A DNA stretch of 64,000 nt from Parageobacillus thermantarcticus (GTDB taxonomy: Bacteria; Bacillota; Bacilli; Bacillales; Anoxybacillaceae): NCBI RefSeq assembly GCF_900111865.1, contig NZ_FOJS01000006.1, positions 38,043-102,042 on the forward strand, written 5' to 3'. Shown here in pieces: positions 17,387 to 26,332 of the stretch (positions are counted from its first letter, which is position 1; each line of letters begins with the position of its first letter). Made by a program: the position numbers and the translations under genes. Below the pieces are notes generated by a model. It saw only the letters and a program-made list of their open reading frames with translations, did no database searches and was not told where the DNA came from.

Positions 17387-17539
17387 TTAGCACCATGTTG
17401 CCCCGACAATAATGAGCAAGATGAACAAGACGACGATAAGCACAAAACTACGGCCATAACCGTGGCCACCCCAGCCGTAGCCATAACCGTATCCACCCCA
17501 ACCGTAGCCGCCGCCCCAGCCATAGTAGCCATATGGCAT
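17387..17539 (-). CDS. YjcZ family sporulation microprotein, Gly/Tyr-rich
   Basis: A 50-residue protein. Residues 1-29 are made of Gly, Tyr, Trp and His repeats ([16 protein letters not shown] and on), followed by the membrane segment [20 protein letters not shown], the hallmark of YjcZ/YczM-like spore proteins. The ribosome binding site AAGGAGGTGAGC is excellent. Another open frame overlaps it on the same strand, but only this frame has family sequence. It lies about 37 bases downstream of a second YjcZ-type gene. The role is unknown; family members are made in sporulating cells. Confidence 0.85.
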   Translation of the reverse strand: MPYGYYGWGGGYGWGGYGYGYGWGGHGYGRSFVLIVVLFILLIIVGATWC

Positions 17540-17575
17540 TGTATGCTCACCTCCTTACATTAATTAATTAGGCGA

Positions 17576-17677
17576 TTAGTACCCCCAACCACCAATACAT
17601 GCGCATCCAACAATAATCAACAAAATGAACAAAACGACGATTAGCGCAAATCCACCGCCGTAAGCTGCACCCACCAT
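17576..17677 (-). CDS. YjcZ family sporulation microprotein, short form
   Basis: A 33-residue protein, [20 protein letters not shown] followed by IIVGCACIGGWGY. It is mostly a single membrane helix, with the [14 protein letters not shown] core shared with the neighbour at 17387. The start has AAGGAGGTGCTCA directly upstream. It is below common annotation cut-offs. The pair is probably one transcript ending at the hairpin near 17346. Confidence 0.85.
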   Translation of the reverse strand: MVGAAYGGGFALIVVLFILLIIVGCACIGGWGY

Positions 17678-17856
17678 TGAGCACCTCCTTCATTTTTGTA
17701 CTAGTAGACTATTCATTTCGGTTACAAATGGTTAGATATTTTCATAAAAATGGGTGTTCAGCGGATTGTTTCGACCTTGCCCGCTTCGACAAAAAGTGGT
17801 TGGCGAACCAACCATGACTAATTTATTAGTTCATCGCCGCGCTCGATATAAAAGAA

Positions 17857-17882
17857 AAACGGACCGATGTTTCGATCCGTTT
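17857..17882 (-). terminator. Terminator of rarD
   Basis: AACGGA and TCCGTT stem with an inner GAT/ATC pairing. On the minus strand it is followed by TTTTTCTTTTAT, at the end of the gene stopping at 17884. Confidence 0.7.
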
Positions 17883-17883
17883 T

Positions 17884-18819
17884 CTACATTCCAAATGAAT
17901 TTCGTTTAACGATTTTATCGTGCCACCCTTGCATCCATTTTGTTTTGGAAAAAGAAAAAATGACAAGCGCCGCCCAAATGCAGCTAAACGCGTATACGTG
18001 CGCTTTCGTAAACGCTTCGTGAAACAAAAATATTCCAAATAATAATGTCAACGTCGGGGCGATATATTGGAGAAATCCGAGCATCGTAAGCGAAATCCGC
18101 TTCGCTCCTTTTGCGAAATATAAGAGTGGAACGGCAGTTGCCGGACCAGCGCCGATCAATAATAACGCCTGCCAAACGGTGATCGTCGATAAAAGCGAAG
18201 CATGTTGGTGATATAAAACAAACAAATAGATGAAAGAAATCGGTGTGACAACCATTGTCTCCAACGTCAAGCCGATCGCGGAATCAACGCTTGCCAGTTT
18301 TTTCACTAGCCCGTAAACACCGAAGGAAAAGGCAAGCGATAGCGCAATCCACGGAAATGCGCCATATTGGAATGCCATCATGCAAACTCCGATAGTAGCG
18401 AGAAGAAAGGAAATCCATTGCCATACATTGAGACGTTCCTTTAATACGACCATTCCTAATACGACGCTCACTAGCGGATTAATATAATAACCTAAGCTCG
18501 TTTCGACGACATGGCCGTGGTTGACCGCCCATATGTATATAAACCAGTTCGCGCTGATTAAAACCGCCGCTGCGCTTATTCCCCATGCCAACTTTGGCTG
18601 CTTGATCATCATCGATACGAGTTTTCGCCACGATGTGATCTGCCTTGTTACAACAAGCAGCGCGACCATAAAGAAAAACGACCATATGATCCGATGGGCT
18701 AAAATTTCCATGGCAGGTCGCGATTCTAGCATCTTCCAATAAAGCGGTAAAATCCCCCACAGCAAATAAGAAAATGCCGTGTACAACATTCCGATTTTCT
18801 CTTCACTTATGCGATTCAC
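17884..18819 (-). CDS. rarD: RarD/EamA family transporter
   Basis: A 311-residue, 10-helix membrane protein of the drug/metabolite transporter superfamily. The N-terminal segment GMLYTAFSYLLWGILPLYWK and the stretch SANWFIYIWAVNHGHVVETS with GYYINPLVSVVLGM are characteristic of RarD. Substrate is unknown, though chloramphenicol sensitivity links have been reported for the family name. It stands alone with its own terminator, between the YjcZ genes and corA. Confidence 0.9.
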   Translation of the reverse strand: MNRISEEKIGMLYTAFSYLLWGILPLYWKMLESRPAMEILAHRIIWSFFFMVALLVVTRQITSWRKLVSMMIKQPKLAWGISAAAVLISANWFIYIWAVNHGHVVETSLGYYINPLVSVVLGMVVLKERLNVWQWISFLLATIGVCMMAFQYGAFPWIALSLAFSFGVYGLVKKLASVDSAIGLTLETMVVTPISFIYLFVLYHQHASLLSTITVWQALLLIGAGPATAVPLLYFAKGAKRISLTMLGFLQYIAPTLTLLFGIFLFHEAFTKAHVYAFSCIWAALVIFSFSKTKWMQGWHDKIVKRNSFGM

Positions 18820-18945
18820 TTCTCTATCCCCTTTTATACTTGATTACTTTTGTTTTACTGAACCATTATAATCATTTTTCTGTTTTTTTCCAAGAAAAAC
18901 GCCCGCTAGAGGCAAAATGCGATGGCGAAACGTTTTTTCACGACA

Positions 18946-19890
18946 TCATTTTTCCTTTGTATCCGTTTCTCCCCACCAACCTTTTTTCTTAAAATATAGC
19001 GCAACGGAAATACCGATTGTGGTCATTAACAAAAGGGCATAAACATAACCATATTTCCATTTTAGCTCTGGCATTGCTTCAAAATTCATGCCATATACGC
19101 CGGCGATAAACGTCATCGGCATAAAAATCACGCTCACTAATGTCAATGTTTTCATGATGACATTCATGTGATCGGATTTTAATGACAGCTGCAAATCAAA
19201 AATGCCAGACAACGTTTCTTTAAACGTGTCCAACGCAGCGGTAATGCGGGAAAAACGGCCAACGATATCTTGCATATAAGGATTTGTCTCCGCATGAATG
19301 TGAGGAAATTTTGTATGCTGAAGCATTTTCATCATTTCCTCTTGTGCTTCCGCAATCTGCCGAAGCTCATGAATCTGAATTTTCCAGCGATAAATGTTGC
19401 GGCCAATTTCATTGGCAAACGGCGTTTTAAACACTTGTTTTTCCAACGATTGAATGCGGTCGGCAATATCATCGATCACTTGTAAAAAACGAAGCGCCGA
19501 TACATCTAAAAAATAATACAACACGTATCCAGGATGTGACGCATGTTCGCGATGATGAACCAATTTTTCTTTTACTTGTTCAATCAATGGGTCATTTTCT
19601 TCTGCATAGCTAATCATATACTGCTCTGTAGCGATCATTCGTATTTTCGTTATCTGCAGCTGAGGGCGAACGATAAAAAGCGAAATAAATAAACATCGTT
19701 CATACTCATCGACCATTGGTATGTCCGTTCCGTATAACAACCGCTGCTTTGCTAACGGATGAACGGAAATGGTCCGCAATAGCCGCTCCAAGTCTGTTTT
19801 GGAAGCTTTCGTAAAATGCAGCCAACACGCGTCTTTTCCAGCCGGTGCATAATCGTTATCGATGTTAGCAATCACGTCATCATATCGCAT
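18946..19890 (-). CDS. corA: CorA family Mg2+/divalent cation channel (first copy)
   Basis: A 314-residue CorA protein. A long cytosolic alpha/beta and helical funnel domain precedes two C-terminal membrane helices. The signature YGMN is present in FIAGVYGMNFEAMPELKW, followed by the last helix and a basic tail. Such proteins form pentameric Mg2+ (or Co2+/Ni2+) channels. The ATG at 19890 follows AAGGAAATGTGTG. A second, only moderately similar CorA is encoded at 33280-34227, so the two may differ in ion or regulation. Confidence 0.9.
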   Translation of the reverse strand: MRYDDVIANIDNDYAPAGKDACWLHFTKASKTDLERLLRTISVHPLAKQRLLYGTDIPMVDEYERCLFISLFIVRPQLQITKIRMIATEQYMISYAEENDPLIEQVKEKLVHHREHASHPGYVLYYFLDVSALRFLQVIDDIADRIQSLEKQVFKTPFANEIGRNIYRWKIQIHELRQIAEAQEEMMKMLQHTKFPHIHAETNPYMQDIVGRFSRITAALDTFKETLSGIFDLQLSLKSDHMNVIMKTLTLVSVIFMPMTFIAGVYGMNFEAMPELKWKYGYVYALLLMTTIGISVALYFKKKGWWGETDTKEK

Positions 19891-19959
19891 CACACATTTC
19901 CTTTCTTACGCAGTTATTTCATCACCATATATAGTGTTGGCGTTTTTCTCGCAAAAAAA

Positions 19960-19988
19960 CCTTAACCGCTTTTGGAAAGCGATTAAGG
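19960..19988 (-). terminator. Terminator overlapping the CDF transporter stop
   Basis: CCTTAA(C)CGCTTT-TGG-AAAGCG(A)TTAAGG. On the minus strand it is followed by TTTTTTTGCG. The TAA stop of the CDF gene lies inside the stem. Confidence 0.8.
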
Positions 19989-20858
19989 AATTTTTTCCGG
20001 CTCAATATGAACGTGCGTCGCTTCAATATTATGATGCTTTTTCATTAGGCGTTCCACTTCATCGGCAATTTCGTGGCTTTTGACAACCGTTAAATGCGGA
20101 TCGACGTGTATCGTCACGTCAAGGACGACATAATTTCCTAACATTCTTGCTTTGATATCGGCAACGTTTTTTACTCCATCAACAGTGGCGATTTCGTGTT
20201 TGTATGTCGTCAATACACGTTCGTCAAACCCATCGGTTAACGCATGGGTCGTTTCCATAAATACTCCCCAAGCGGTTTTACAAATCATTCCACCAATCAG
20301 CACAGCGACAAGCGGATCAAGCCACAATAGATGCACTTGCGCTCCAGCAATCCCGACGACCGTCCCGATGCTGACAAGGGCATCGGACAAATGGTCTTTT
20401 GCGGCTGCGGCAAGCGCTTGGCTATTCGTCCGCTTCGCTAACCGCTTATTAAAAGAATATACGGCTAACATGGCAAGAGCGGATGCGATAGCGACAAACG
20501 CGGCAAGCGGTTCAGGAGCGCTTTCGTTTTCGGGATGAAAAACGGAAGAAATTCCTTCAATGATCACATCGATGCCGATCGACATCATCATGAACGCCGC
20601 AACTAACGACGAAATATTTTCCGCCCGCGAATGACCATACGGATGATTATGGTCGCGCGGTTTTTTCGCAATTTTAATTCCGATTAGAATTGCAACAGAA
20701 GCAATAATATCGCTGAAATTATTCCATCCGTCCGCTTTGACGCCGTCAGAATGGGCAATGGAGCCGACGGTCAGCTTGCTTATCGCTAATGCGATGTAGC
20801 TTGCGATACTGACCCAAGCCCCTAATTCTGCTTTCCATTTCTTTTCCACATACTTCAC
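19983..20858 (-). CDS. Cation diffusion facilitator (CDF) transporter
   Basis: A CDF efflux protein for Zn2+, Mn2+, Fe2+ or similar, about 291 residues with six membrane helices. The metal-site motifs are visible: HSDGVKADGWNNFSDIIAS in helix 2 and AAKDHLSDALVSIGTVVG in helix 5, plus the KKPRDHNHPYGHSRAENISS loop. The C-terminal cytosolic ferredoxin-like domain ends with histidines (HHNIEATHVHIEP). I place the start at GTG 20858 (VKYVEKKWKAELGAW) because the frame up to 20903 adds residues unlike the family, but the start is uncertain. It ends in its own terminator. Confidence 0.85.
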   Translation of the reverse strand: MKYVEKKWKAELGAWVSIASYIALAISKLTVGSIAHSDGVKADGWNNFSDIIASVAILIGIKIAKKPRDHNHPYGHSRAENISSLVAAFMMMSIGIDVIIEGISSVFHPENESAPEPLAAFVAIASALAMLAVYSFNKRLAKRTNSQALAAAAKDHLSDALVSIGTVVGIAGAQVHLLWLDPLVAVLIGGMICKTAWGVFMETTHALTDGFDERVLTTYKHEIATVDGVKNVADIKARMLGNYVVLDVTIHVDPHLTVVKSHEIADEVERLMKKHHNIEATHVHIEPEKIP

Positions 20859-21192
20859 CAACCTAGCATTGTCCTTTCTGCATTTATAAGTGTACCAATA
20901 CAAAAACGTGTGAGTCTATAGCAACAAAATTGGCTTTTGGAAGGAGTATAGAATCGGGCAAATTTTTTCCTATTAAGGTAACTTTTTTGGATAAAACCAA
21001 ACTTGCGTCAAGTTCAATCATATAAAAAATTAGGAATCGACAATACTCACTGAAGGTTTTCATGGCATCGTCGTCGCATTGGGCATAAATTCGGCTATCG
21101 TCTATTTTCCTGTTCAACATAGTCATTGATACAAACAGGGCTACTCTCTCTCACATACACTACCATGAGCAATGACAAAAGGAGGCGGACAA
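20859..21192. other. Intergenic stretch without a supported gene
   Basis: About 330 bases between the divergent CDF and yodI genes. An 80-codon minus-strand frame (20884-21126) has no ribosome binding site or recognisable family. I see only the promoter regions of the two genes here. Confidence 0.4.
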
Positions 21193-21441
21193 ATGTCACC
21201 GCATTGGTATCATGTTTGCTGCCGCTACCGCGGTAAAGTCGTACGTATCCATGATAAATTTGGCAATGTTCATATCGGACGGATCATACGTGTCACGCCA
21301 ACCCGCGTCTATATTGCGCCAGTCGGGGCGCGAAACCTTGGCGGGTTTGGCTACGCGTTTGTTGGCTGGGGATGGGGATACGGATATGGAATCGCGCTCG
21401 CCGCCATCGCCGCGATCGCGCTAATTGCTTTGTTTTGGTGA
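21193..21441 (+). CDS. yodI: YodI-like small spore-associated protein
   Basis: An 82-residue protein resembling B. subtilis YodI. The N-terminal half MSPHWYHVCCRYRGKVVRIH and the pattern GNVHIGRIIRVTPTRVYIAPVG look like a small beta-barrel. The C-terminal half is Gly/Trp/Tyr-rich followed by one membrane helix ending ALIALFW. The start at 21193 is chosen for AAAGGAGGCGGACAA. It begins the yodI-yodJ-deoD neighbourhood, as in B. subtilis, and has its own terminator. Function unknown. Confidence 0.75.
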   Translation: MSPHWYHVCCRYRGKVVRIHDKFGNVHIGRIIRVTPTRVYIAPVGARNLGGFGYAFVGWGWGYGYGIALAAIAAIALIALFW

Positions 21442-21461
21442 AAATTTCCCCTACATGATGC

Positions 21462-21500
21462 AAAAAGTGGCCCGCTAGCAACAGCGTAAGGCCACTTTTT
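21462..21500 (+). terminator. Terminator of yodI
   Basis: AAAAAGTGGC and GCCACTTTTT form a 10-bp perfect stem around a roughly 19-base loop. It lies 20 bases past the yodI stop. Confidence 0.75.
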
Positions 21501-21836
21501 GCATTTTTCTTTATCCTTTTGAAATATTTTCGTCCATCACCAAAAGATGGACCTATCATTGACCGTTCCGATAAAAAGAAACTTCTTATTTTTCCAACAA
21601 TTTGCCAATTTATTTTACTATTAACCATATCCATTTTGGATTTCATGGGACTAACCAATATTTTATTTATCAATGGATTCATGATAGCTTTATTAGTCTG
21701 AATTGGCTAACCTCAAAACAGCTTCGGTCATTGCCTAGAATTTCCGAAATAGAAGTGGAAATGAGTCAAGAAACTACATAATTGGCTTACGTGATAATCA
21801 ACGAATTGATTTCATTTTTGTTTTAGACAATAAAAT
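21501..21836. other. Intergenic stretch with one unsupported short frame
   Basis: About 335 bases between two terminators. The plus strand holds a 60-codon frame (21519-21701, TTG start) that would encode two hydrophobic segments (LLIFPTICQFILLLTISIL and so on), but no ribosome binding site precedes it. It may be a relic of a membrane protein gene. Confidence 0.3.
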
Positions 21837-21877
21837 ACGCCTTCTTCCATGTTTTGCAACATGAAAGAAGGCGTTTT
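21837..21877. terminator. Bidirectional terminator beside yodJ
   Basis: ACGCCTTCTT and AAGAAGGCGT, with CATG/CATG pairing inside, followed by TTTTTGG on the plus strand and ATTTTATTG on the minus strand. It ends the minus-strand yodJ gene. Confidence 0.75.
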
Positions 21878-21912
21878 TGGTCTTGATTATATCTCCTTTT
21901 CGTGGTTTCCCA

Positions 21913-22725
21913 TTACATCTTTTTCACAATGCGGAAATATTCCTCCAGCGTTATGTTTCTTTCGAACATTACTTTCGCCGCTTTTTTGCCGACATAGCGA
22001 AGATGCCACGGTTCATATTGGTATCCAGTGATCGCTTCTTTCCCTTTCGGATAGCGAATAATAAACCCGTACTCATGAGCATGGAGGGCAACCCATTTTC
22101 CTTCTTTCGTTTCTCCAAAAGCGGTCGTCAATTGATATCCAACCGTCGGGCTTGTGATATCCATCGCCAATCCCGTTTGATGTTCGCTCTGCCCCGGCAG
22201 CGCGACCGCATGAATCGCCCTTTCCTTCCCTTTTTCTTTTACTTCTTCCGCAAATATCATTTTTTGGCGCTCATAGGAACGATAGCCGGATACGGCGGCA
22301 AGCTGAATGCCGTCTTGACGCGCAGCAGCGAATAACGCTTCAAGCGCTTTTGCCGCTTCGGCGCGCATATACCGTTTATCCACGTTCGTTTCGGAAAACG
22401 AGAACGGAACGCGCGGAACCACTAAATCATCCGGCTTATACGTAGCTGGCAGCGATTGTTCTTTGTTCACAAGCGCCAATACATTGCTTGGATTCATAAT
22501 GACTTTTATGCCATTTTGCACTTTGACAATATTCCAATATTCCGGTTCGAGCAATAGCTCCGGATCGGTAGCCGGTTTCCTCTGCTCATTTTTATCAGTT
22601 GCCGCATGCTCATCTATTTTATCTATTTTGTCCGCTGTTTTTTCACTCGAAAAATGGTTTAGTTGGCTGCATCCGCTAAATAAAAAAAGCGTTGCAACCG
22701 CCATCCATCGAAATAGCTGTTTCAT
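21913..22725 (-). CDS. yodJ: D-alanyl-D-alanine carboxypeptidase (VanY/M15B family) lipoprotein
   Basis: A 270-residue zinc carboxypeptidase trimming D-Ala from peptidoglycan peptides. The signal peptide MKQLFRWMAVATLFLFSGCS ends in a lipobox (FSGC), so the protein is anchored outside the membrane. The M15B motifs are in order: AAVSGYRSYERQ, the zinc motif PGQSEHQTGLAMDI (His and Asp ligands) and PWHLRYVG (third ligand). The start at 22725 follows AAAGGTG and gives the clean lipoprotein signal; a longer reading to 22806 does not. It lies downstream of deoD, as in B. subtilis. Confidence 0.9.
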   Translation of the reverse strand: MKQLFRWMAVATLFLFSGCSQLNHFSSEKTADKIDKIDEHAATDKNEQRKPATDPELLLEPEYWNIVKVQNGIKVIMNPSNVLALVNKEQSLPATYKPDDLVVPRVPFSFSETNVDKRYMRAEAAKALEALFAAARQDGIQLAAVSGYRSYERQKMIFAEEVKEKGKERAIHAVALPGQSEHQTGLAMDITSPTVGYQLTTAFGETKEGKWVALHAHEYGFIIRYPKGKEAITGYQYEPWHLRYVGKKAAKVMFERNITLEEYFRIVKKM

Positions 22726-22875
22726 CCTTTCACCTTTTCTACGTTTCTGCACGGCGAAAGCCGGTGCGTTCTTGGGTGCAAAAAAGTTTTCCCTTCCTGC
22801 GCGCAATGCGATTGCATCGCAGCACTCCTAGCACAAAAAGCAACGCGTTTTCATTCATATCGTTCCATTGCGCGA

Positions 22876-23583
22876 TTATTCTACGCGAATCGCCGTTTCT
22901 AGCGCCACTTCAATCATATCGTTAAACGTCGTCTGCCGTTCTTGTGCCGTTGTTTCTTCTCCTGTTAAAATATGGTCGCTTACTGTCAGCACCGAAAGCG
23001 CTTTTCGACCGAATTTTGCCGCCAGCGTATATAATGCCGCCGTTTCCATCTCAACGGCTAAAACGCCGTAGCGGGCCCACGTCTCCCAGTTCGGCTCATC
23101 ATTATAAAACATATCAGCGGTAAAGACGCTGCCGACCTTTAGCTGAAGCCCTTTTTCGACGCCGACTTCATAAGCGGTCCGCAACAAATCAAAATTTGCT
23201 GTCGGCGCATAATCCCGTCCGCGGAAAGTCAAACGGTTCATGTTCGAATCCGTGGATGCGCTCATCGCTAAAATAACGTCACGAACGTTTACATCTTTTT
23301 GAATCGCTCCGCACGTTCCAACGCGAATGAGTGTCTGTACATGATAGCTTTGGATTAATTCATTGACATAAATCGAAATCGAAGGAACTCCCATTCCTGT
23401 CCCTTGCACGGAAATGCGGTGCCCTTTGTATGTACCAGTAAAACCAAGCATGCCGCGCACGCGATTGTAGCATGTCGCTCCTTCTAAAAACGTTTCCGCG
23501 ATATATTGAGCGCGGAGCGGATCGCCCGGCAACAAAATTTTCTCGGCAATTTCTTGTTGCTTCGCCTCGATATGGATGCTCAA
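22876..23583 (-). CDS. deoD: Purine-nucleoside phosphorylase, DeoD type
   Basis: A 235-residue hexameric phosphorylase that splits purine (deoxy)nucleosides to base and sugar-1-phosphate. Signature stretches: the phosphate-binding region [36 protein letters not shown] (phosphate), [16 protein letters not shown] (ribose-binding Met-Glu) and [12 protein letters not shown] (catalytic Asp). Length is exactly typical. It feeds bases to salvage, which connects with the xpt-pbuX operon at 46-48 kb. It begins after AAGGAGG-like sequence at 23590. Confidence 0.95.
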   Translation of the reverse strand: MSIHIEAKQQEIAEKILLPGDPLRAQYIAETFLEGATCYNRVRGMLGFTGTYKGHRISVQGTGMGVPSISIYVNELIQSYHVQTLIRVGTCGAIQKDVNVRDVILAMSASTDSNMNRLTFRGRDYAPTANFDLLRTAYEVGVEKGLQLKVGSVFTADMFYNDEPNWETWARYGVLAVEMETAALYTLAAKFGRKALSVLTVSDHILTGEETTAQERQTTFNDMIEVALETAIRVE

Positions 23584-23884
23584 GCAATATACCTCCTTCG
23601 TTCGACAACAATTTCTTTGGCATTATGTTTGCCCTTTTTATCATATCACACATTCATTGGAAATGGCAGTAAAAGATCAAGCACTATTCTCCGCCAATGA
23701 ACTTCGCTCGTTGGAAAACAAAATTGCTTTTTATCAGCTTCTTGTTTACAATTTTCGGGACATCATCTAGCAAAACGTTATGCGTAAACGATCATCGTTA
23801 TGGGCATACTGAATAACAAGCTGGCGAAATCTTAGCAATTTCATGACACTCCTGTCGCAGCGTTTGAAAGGAGGGCGATCACTG

Positions 23885-23992
23885 ATGAAAAAGAAATTGG
23901 AACAAGCGGTGGAATACGCAAATAAAACCAATCCGTCATCCCGCTCCAATAACCAACCGTCCACTTCGAAAAAAGAAAAAACAAAATTTTAA
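23885..23992 (+). CDS. Small basic hypothetical protein (35 aa)
   Basis: MKKKLEQAVEYANKTNPSSR followed by SNNQPSTSKKEKTKF. It has a strong ribosome binding site (GAAAGGAGGGCGATC) and is followed at once by a hairpin terminator, so it is very likely a real gene. Highly charged, with no membrane helix and no known domain. Size and composition recall minor spore proteins, but I do not recognise the family. Confidence 0.65.
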   Translation: MKKKLEQAVEYANKTNPSSRSNNQPSTSKKEKTKF

Positions 23993-24014
23993 GGGAGAAA
24001 CTTTCTCCCTTTCC
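23991..24014 (+). terminator. Terminator of the 35-aa gene
   Basis: AAGGGAGAA and TTCTCCCTT, a 9-bp stem with a 3-base loop. The stem begins inside the TAA stop codon. Confidence 0.7.
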
Positions 24015-24017
24015 CGT

Positions 24018-24419
24018 TTAAGACGTCTTGGAATGATAGTCATCGCGGCGGCGCGCCAAATACTTCTCATTAATATACAGCACCTTTTTATCTTTGCTTC
24101 GCGTATATTTTTTCTCCCGTTCCTTTCGTTTGCGAACAAGCCAATAACCGAGTATATACATCGGAAGAACTAATTCTATCGCTCCCGCATAAACGTATAA
24201 AAACTGTTTCGTCCATTTTATTTTCGCCAGCTGTACATCGATATCACTGAACGTGTAATAGGAAACCGCCACAATCAGCCCGGCGATGAGCACATTGACC
24301 ACATGCAAAAAAGGTATGTCTTTCCAGCGAAAAAAGATTCGTTCTATCTGCTCTTTGACAAATAGCAAAACAACGACGGATACGACGCTAAGCAACATCG
24401 AAACAATAAGCGCGGCCAT
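24018..24419 (-). CDS. Integral membrane protein of unknown function
   Basis: A 133-residue protein with three to four hydrophobic segments (near residues 2-22, 40-58 and 74-94) and a strongly basic C-terminal tail (VRKRKEREKKYTRSKDKKVL and beyond). The start at 24419 follows GGGGAAGGGG. It is not a family I can name. The last segment plus basic tail loosely resembles the end of spore germination permeases (GerB type), but the length is only a third of theirs, so I do not assign it. Confidence 0.65.
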   Translation of the reverse strand: MAALIVSMLLSVVSVVVLLFVKEQIERIFFRWKDIPFLHVVNVLIAGLIVAVSYYTFSDIDVQLAKIKWTKQFLYVYAGAIELVLPMYILGYWLVRKRKEREKKYTRSKDKKVLYINEKYLARRRDDYHSKTS

Positions 24420-24526
24420 CACCGTTTCCCCTTCCCCTTTACATCCAACTACAAAAATTTTCCGCCAATGAATCTGCCGAAACCGTACAAACTAACAATG
24501 ACACAATAACAAAGGAGGAAGCTGTT

Positions 24527-24685
24527 ATGGGTAAAAAACACCGAAACCGCATTAACGGTCAAAAAAAGAATAACCATATTCCAAAAGAAGCGTTAATTGC
24601 TGAGGGTATCGCGCACGCGAAAGAATACTCCGCTGCGGGAGGACGAAAAAATGGGCCAGGCCACCACGACAACCCCAATTCATAA
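24527..24685 (+). CDS. Small conserved-looking hypothetical protein (52 aa)
   Basis: It begins MGKKHRNRINGQKKNNHIPK, continues with EALIAEGIAHAKEYSAAGG and ends with a His/Asn-rich tail. AAAGGAGGAAGC lies at ideal distance from the ATG. No membrane segment; very basic N-terminus. I do not recognise it. It stands between two minus-strand genes in a region dense with small spore-type genes, which hints at a sporulation role (inference). Confidence 0.65.
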   Translation: MGKKHRNRINGQKKNNHIPKEALIAEGIAHAKEYSAAGGRKNGPGHHDNPNS

Positions 24686-24833
24686 CGATACCGTGATTTT
24701 TTGTATAAAATTTCCCCTCTTCGTCCAATAATGAACTTGCTTTTTCGCCGTTTTCTTTTTGCGCCTTTTCGAGGAGCAATCAGCCAATCGCCAAGCATAA
24801 ATATGACGGAAAACCCTTGTATGACAACAAGGG

Positions 24834-24992
24834 TTATGTGGAAGGATCAACTTCATCGAAGGATAATGTCACTACTTTCGTATAATCGCCGCGGGCAATT
24901 TCTTCTTTCGTCGCTTTTTCATTTAGCTCTTCATCGTCATCGATTCCCGGCGCGATTGTCGGGAACCCGTTATCAAGCTTTTTCTTCTCCAA
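24834..24992 (-). CDS. Small acidic hypothetical protein (52 aa)
   Basis: Starts at TTG 24992 behind a near-consensus site (AAAGGAGGCGGTCAC). It reads MEKKKLDNGFPTIAPGIDDD, then an acidic helix EELNEKATKEEIARGDY and TKVVTLSFDEVDPST. No known domain. A weak hairpin (AACCCTTGT/ACAAGGGTT, 24812-24835) overlaps its stop and may terminate it. The TTG start and short length make it easy to miss. Confidence 0.65.
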   Translation of the reverse strand: MEKKKLDNGFPTIAPGIDDDEELNEKATKEEIARGDYTKVVTLSFDEVDPST

Positions 24993-25106
24993 GTGACCGC
25001 CTCCTTTCCTTTATATCCATACCCGAAATTCACGTAAACTATTCGACTTTTTTCTCCATTATACCATCGTTTTTTATTTCTGGATGGAATATTTCGAATT
25101 TTTTTG

Positions 25107-25424
25107 CTAGCGAATGTGAATGCGGCTAATCTGTTTCCATCCTTCTGGGCATAATTTGTAATACGCTTGCCCTTTTAATCCTTCGTCAATGAAGACGATA
25201 TCTCCCGTACTCATAAAACGGGCTTGATAATCTTTTGGCAATAAATCAGGTACGTTAAACATGCGATAAACATGCGATAATGCTTCACGGTGATTGGCCG
25301 CGCTGATTATCAGCCTGTATACTTGCCTATATCCTTTCGTTTGTCCAAAACTTGGCGTTTGGAATATGGTGATATCATACTCACGCTTGATATGAAGCAT
25401 TTTTTTCATCCATAAGCGTACCAT
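25107..25424 (-). CDS. yodL: YodL-like protein
   Basis: A 105-residue protein closely resembling B. subtilis YodL. The core is YDITIFQTPSFGQTKGYRQV followed by YRLIISAANHREALSHVYRM and FMSTGDIVFIDEG with a terminal ISRIHIR. The ATG at 25424 has AAGGAG eight bases before it; upstream in-frame starts do not. Overexpressed YodL in B. subtilis is reported to affect cell shape through MreB. It lies after the kinase gene on the same strand with a gap of about 75 bases. Confidence 0.85.
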   Translation of the reverse strand: MVRLWMKKMLHIKREYDITIFQTPSFGQTKGYRQVYRLIISAANHREALSHVYRMFNVPDLLPKDYQARFMSTGDIVFIDEGLKGQAYYKLCPEGWKQISRIHIR

Positions 25425-25499
25425 CGACATCGCTCCTTCTGTCATCCTTTTATCCAAACATATTAGTGATCAGCGATGTCGATTCCTTTAGCAAAATGG

Positions 25500-26330
25500 C
25501 TATTGTTTTGTCGAATGGATTCGTTGCTTGCCAATATCGCGTCCGATCAACTGATCAACATCGTTGATTAAATCGGCAATATTGTCATAAGGCCGGTCTA
25601 TTTGCAGCATTTTTCGCAATATGCGCCGAGCCTCCGCGGAAAGCGATAATTCTTCTTCCCAGCTTCTTTCTTCCTCTGTCACCGGTTCATAAGAAGAATA
25701 CAACAAAAATAAAGTGAAATGCCCTAATGCATAAAAATCGCTTTTGGCGTTCGTTTCCCTCCGGAGCCGCTTTTCAAGCACATACGTTTCCAGATGAGGA
25801 ATTGGTTCTCCAAAAAAGCGCGCCAAACCAAAGTCAATGATAAACACCACGCCATCGCAAAGCAAAATGTTCGGAATGCGCAAGTCGCGGTGCACGACGC
25901 CCTTGGCGTGAATACAAGCGACCACTTCAAGCACATCGCGGAGCAAACAAAACGATTGATGCTCCGTATACGTATATCCTTTGTCAAAAATCAATGTCTC
26001 TACTGTCTCCCCTTCGATATACTCCATCACAAGATGTGGAATTCCTTTTTCCACAAACATGTCATACAATTTCGGAATTTGTGGGTGCTGAAGGCGGCGC
26101 AGAATGGCCGCTTCCCTCTGAAACACCACGCCGCTTACATTCCGCTTCGTCCGCCCTTGCTTTACCACGACACTCCTTCCCGTCTGTAAATCGCTTGCCA
26201 TATAAGCAATTCCATAACTTCCCATGCCGATCTCCTCAATAATTCGATAGCGCTGCCGAAGAAGATAGCCTTTTTGATAGCGACGTTCGAATAAGCGGGC
26301 GAACGAAGAGAAAAAATAAGGTAGACGCAT
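25500..26330 (-). CDS. Eukaryotic-type serine/threonine protein kinase
   Basis: A 276-residue soluble kinase. Visible motifs: glycine loop EEIGMGSYGIAYMA, ATP lysine in VVVKQGRTKR, catalytic loop VVHRDLRIPNILL (HRD kept, with Arg replacing the usual Lys), metal-binding DFGLARFFG, and a short C-lobe ending near residue 265. There is no membrane helix or PASTA repeat, unlike PrkC. It resembles B. subtilis YbdM more than PrkC. It starts two bases after the stop of the His-rich microprotein gene, so the two are likely coupled. Substrates are unknown. Confidence 0.88.
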   Translation of the reverse strand: MRLPYFFSSFARLFERRYQKGYLLRQRYRIIEEIGMGSYGIAYMASDLQTGRSVVVKQGRTKRNVSGVVFQREAAILRRLQHPQIPKLYDMFVEKGIPHLVMEYIEGETVETLIFDKGYTYTEHQSFCLLRDVLEVVACIHAKGVVHRDLRIPNILLCDGVVFIIDFGLARFFGEPIPHLETYVLEKRLRRETNAKSDFYALGHFTLFLLYSSYEPVTEEERSWEEELSLSAEARRILRKMLQIDRPYDNIADLINDVDQLIGRDIGKQRIHSTKQ

Positions 26331-26332
26331 CG

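Noticed and set aside
17329..17550. 73-codon minus-strand frame [10 protein letters not shown]... overlapping the YjcZ gene
   Set aside because: Out of frame with the Gly/Tyr-rich YjcZ protein, which has the ribosome binding site and family sequence.
20884..21126. 80-codon minus-strand frame between the CDF and yodI genes
   Set aside because: No ribosome binding site and no recognisable domain; overlaps the promoter region of the divergent gene.
21519..21701. 60-codon hydrophobic plus-strand frame after yodI
   Set aside because: TTG start without a binding site, between two terminators; kept only as a note in the intergenic entry.
24018..24419. Assignment of the 133-residue membrane protein as a GerB-type permease fragment
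   Set aside because: Only the last helix and basic tail resemble the family; length and remaining sequence do not.
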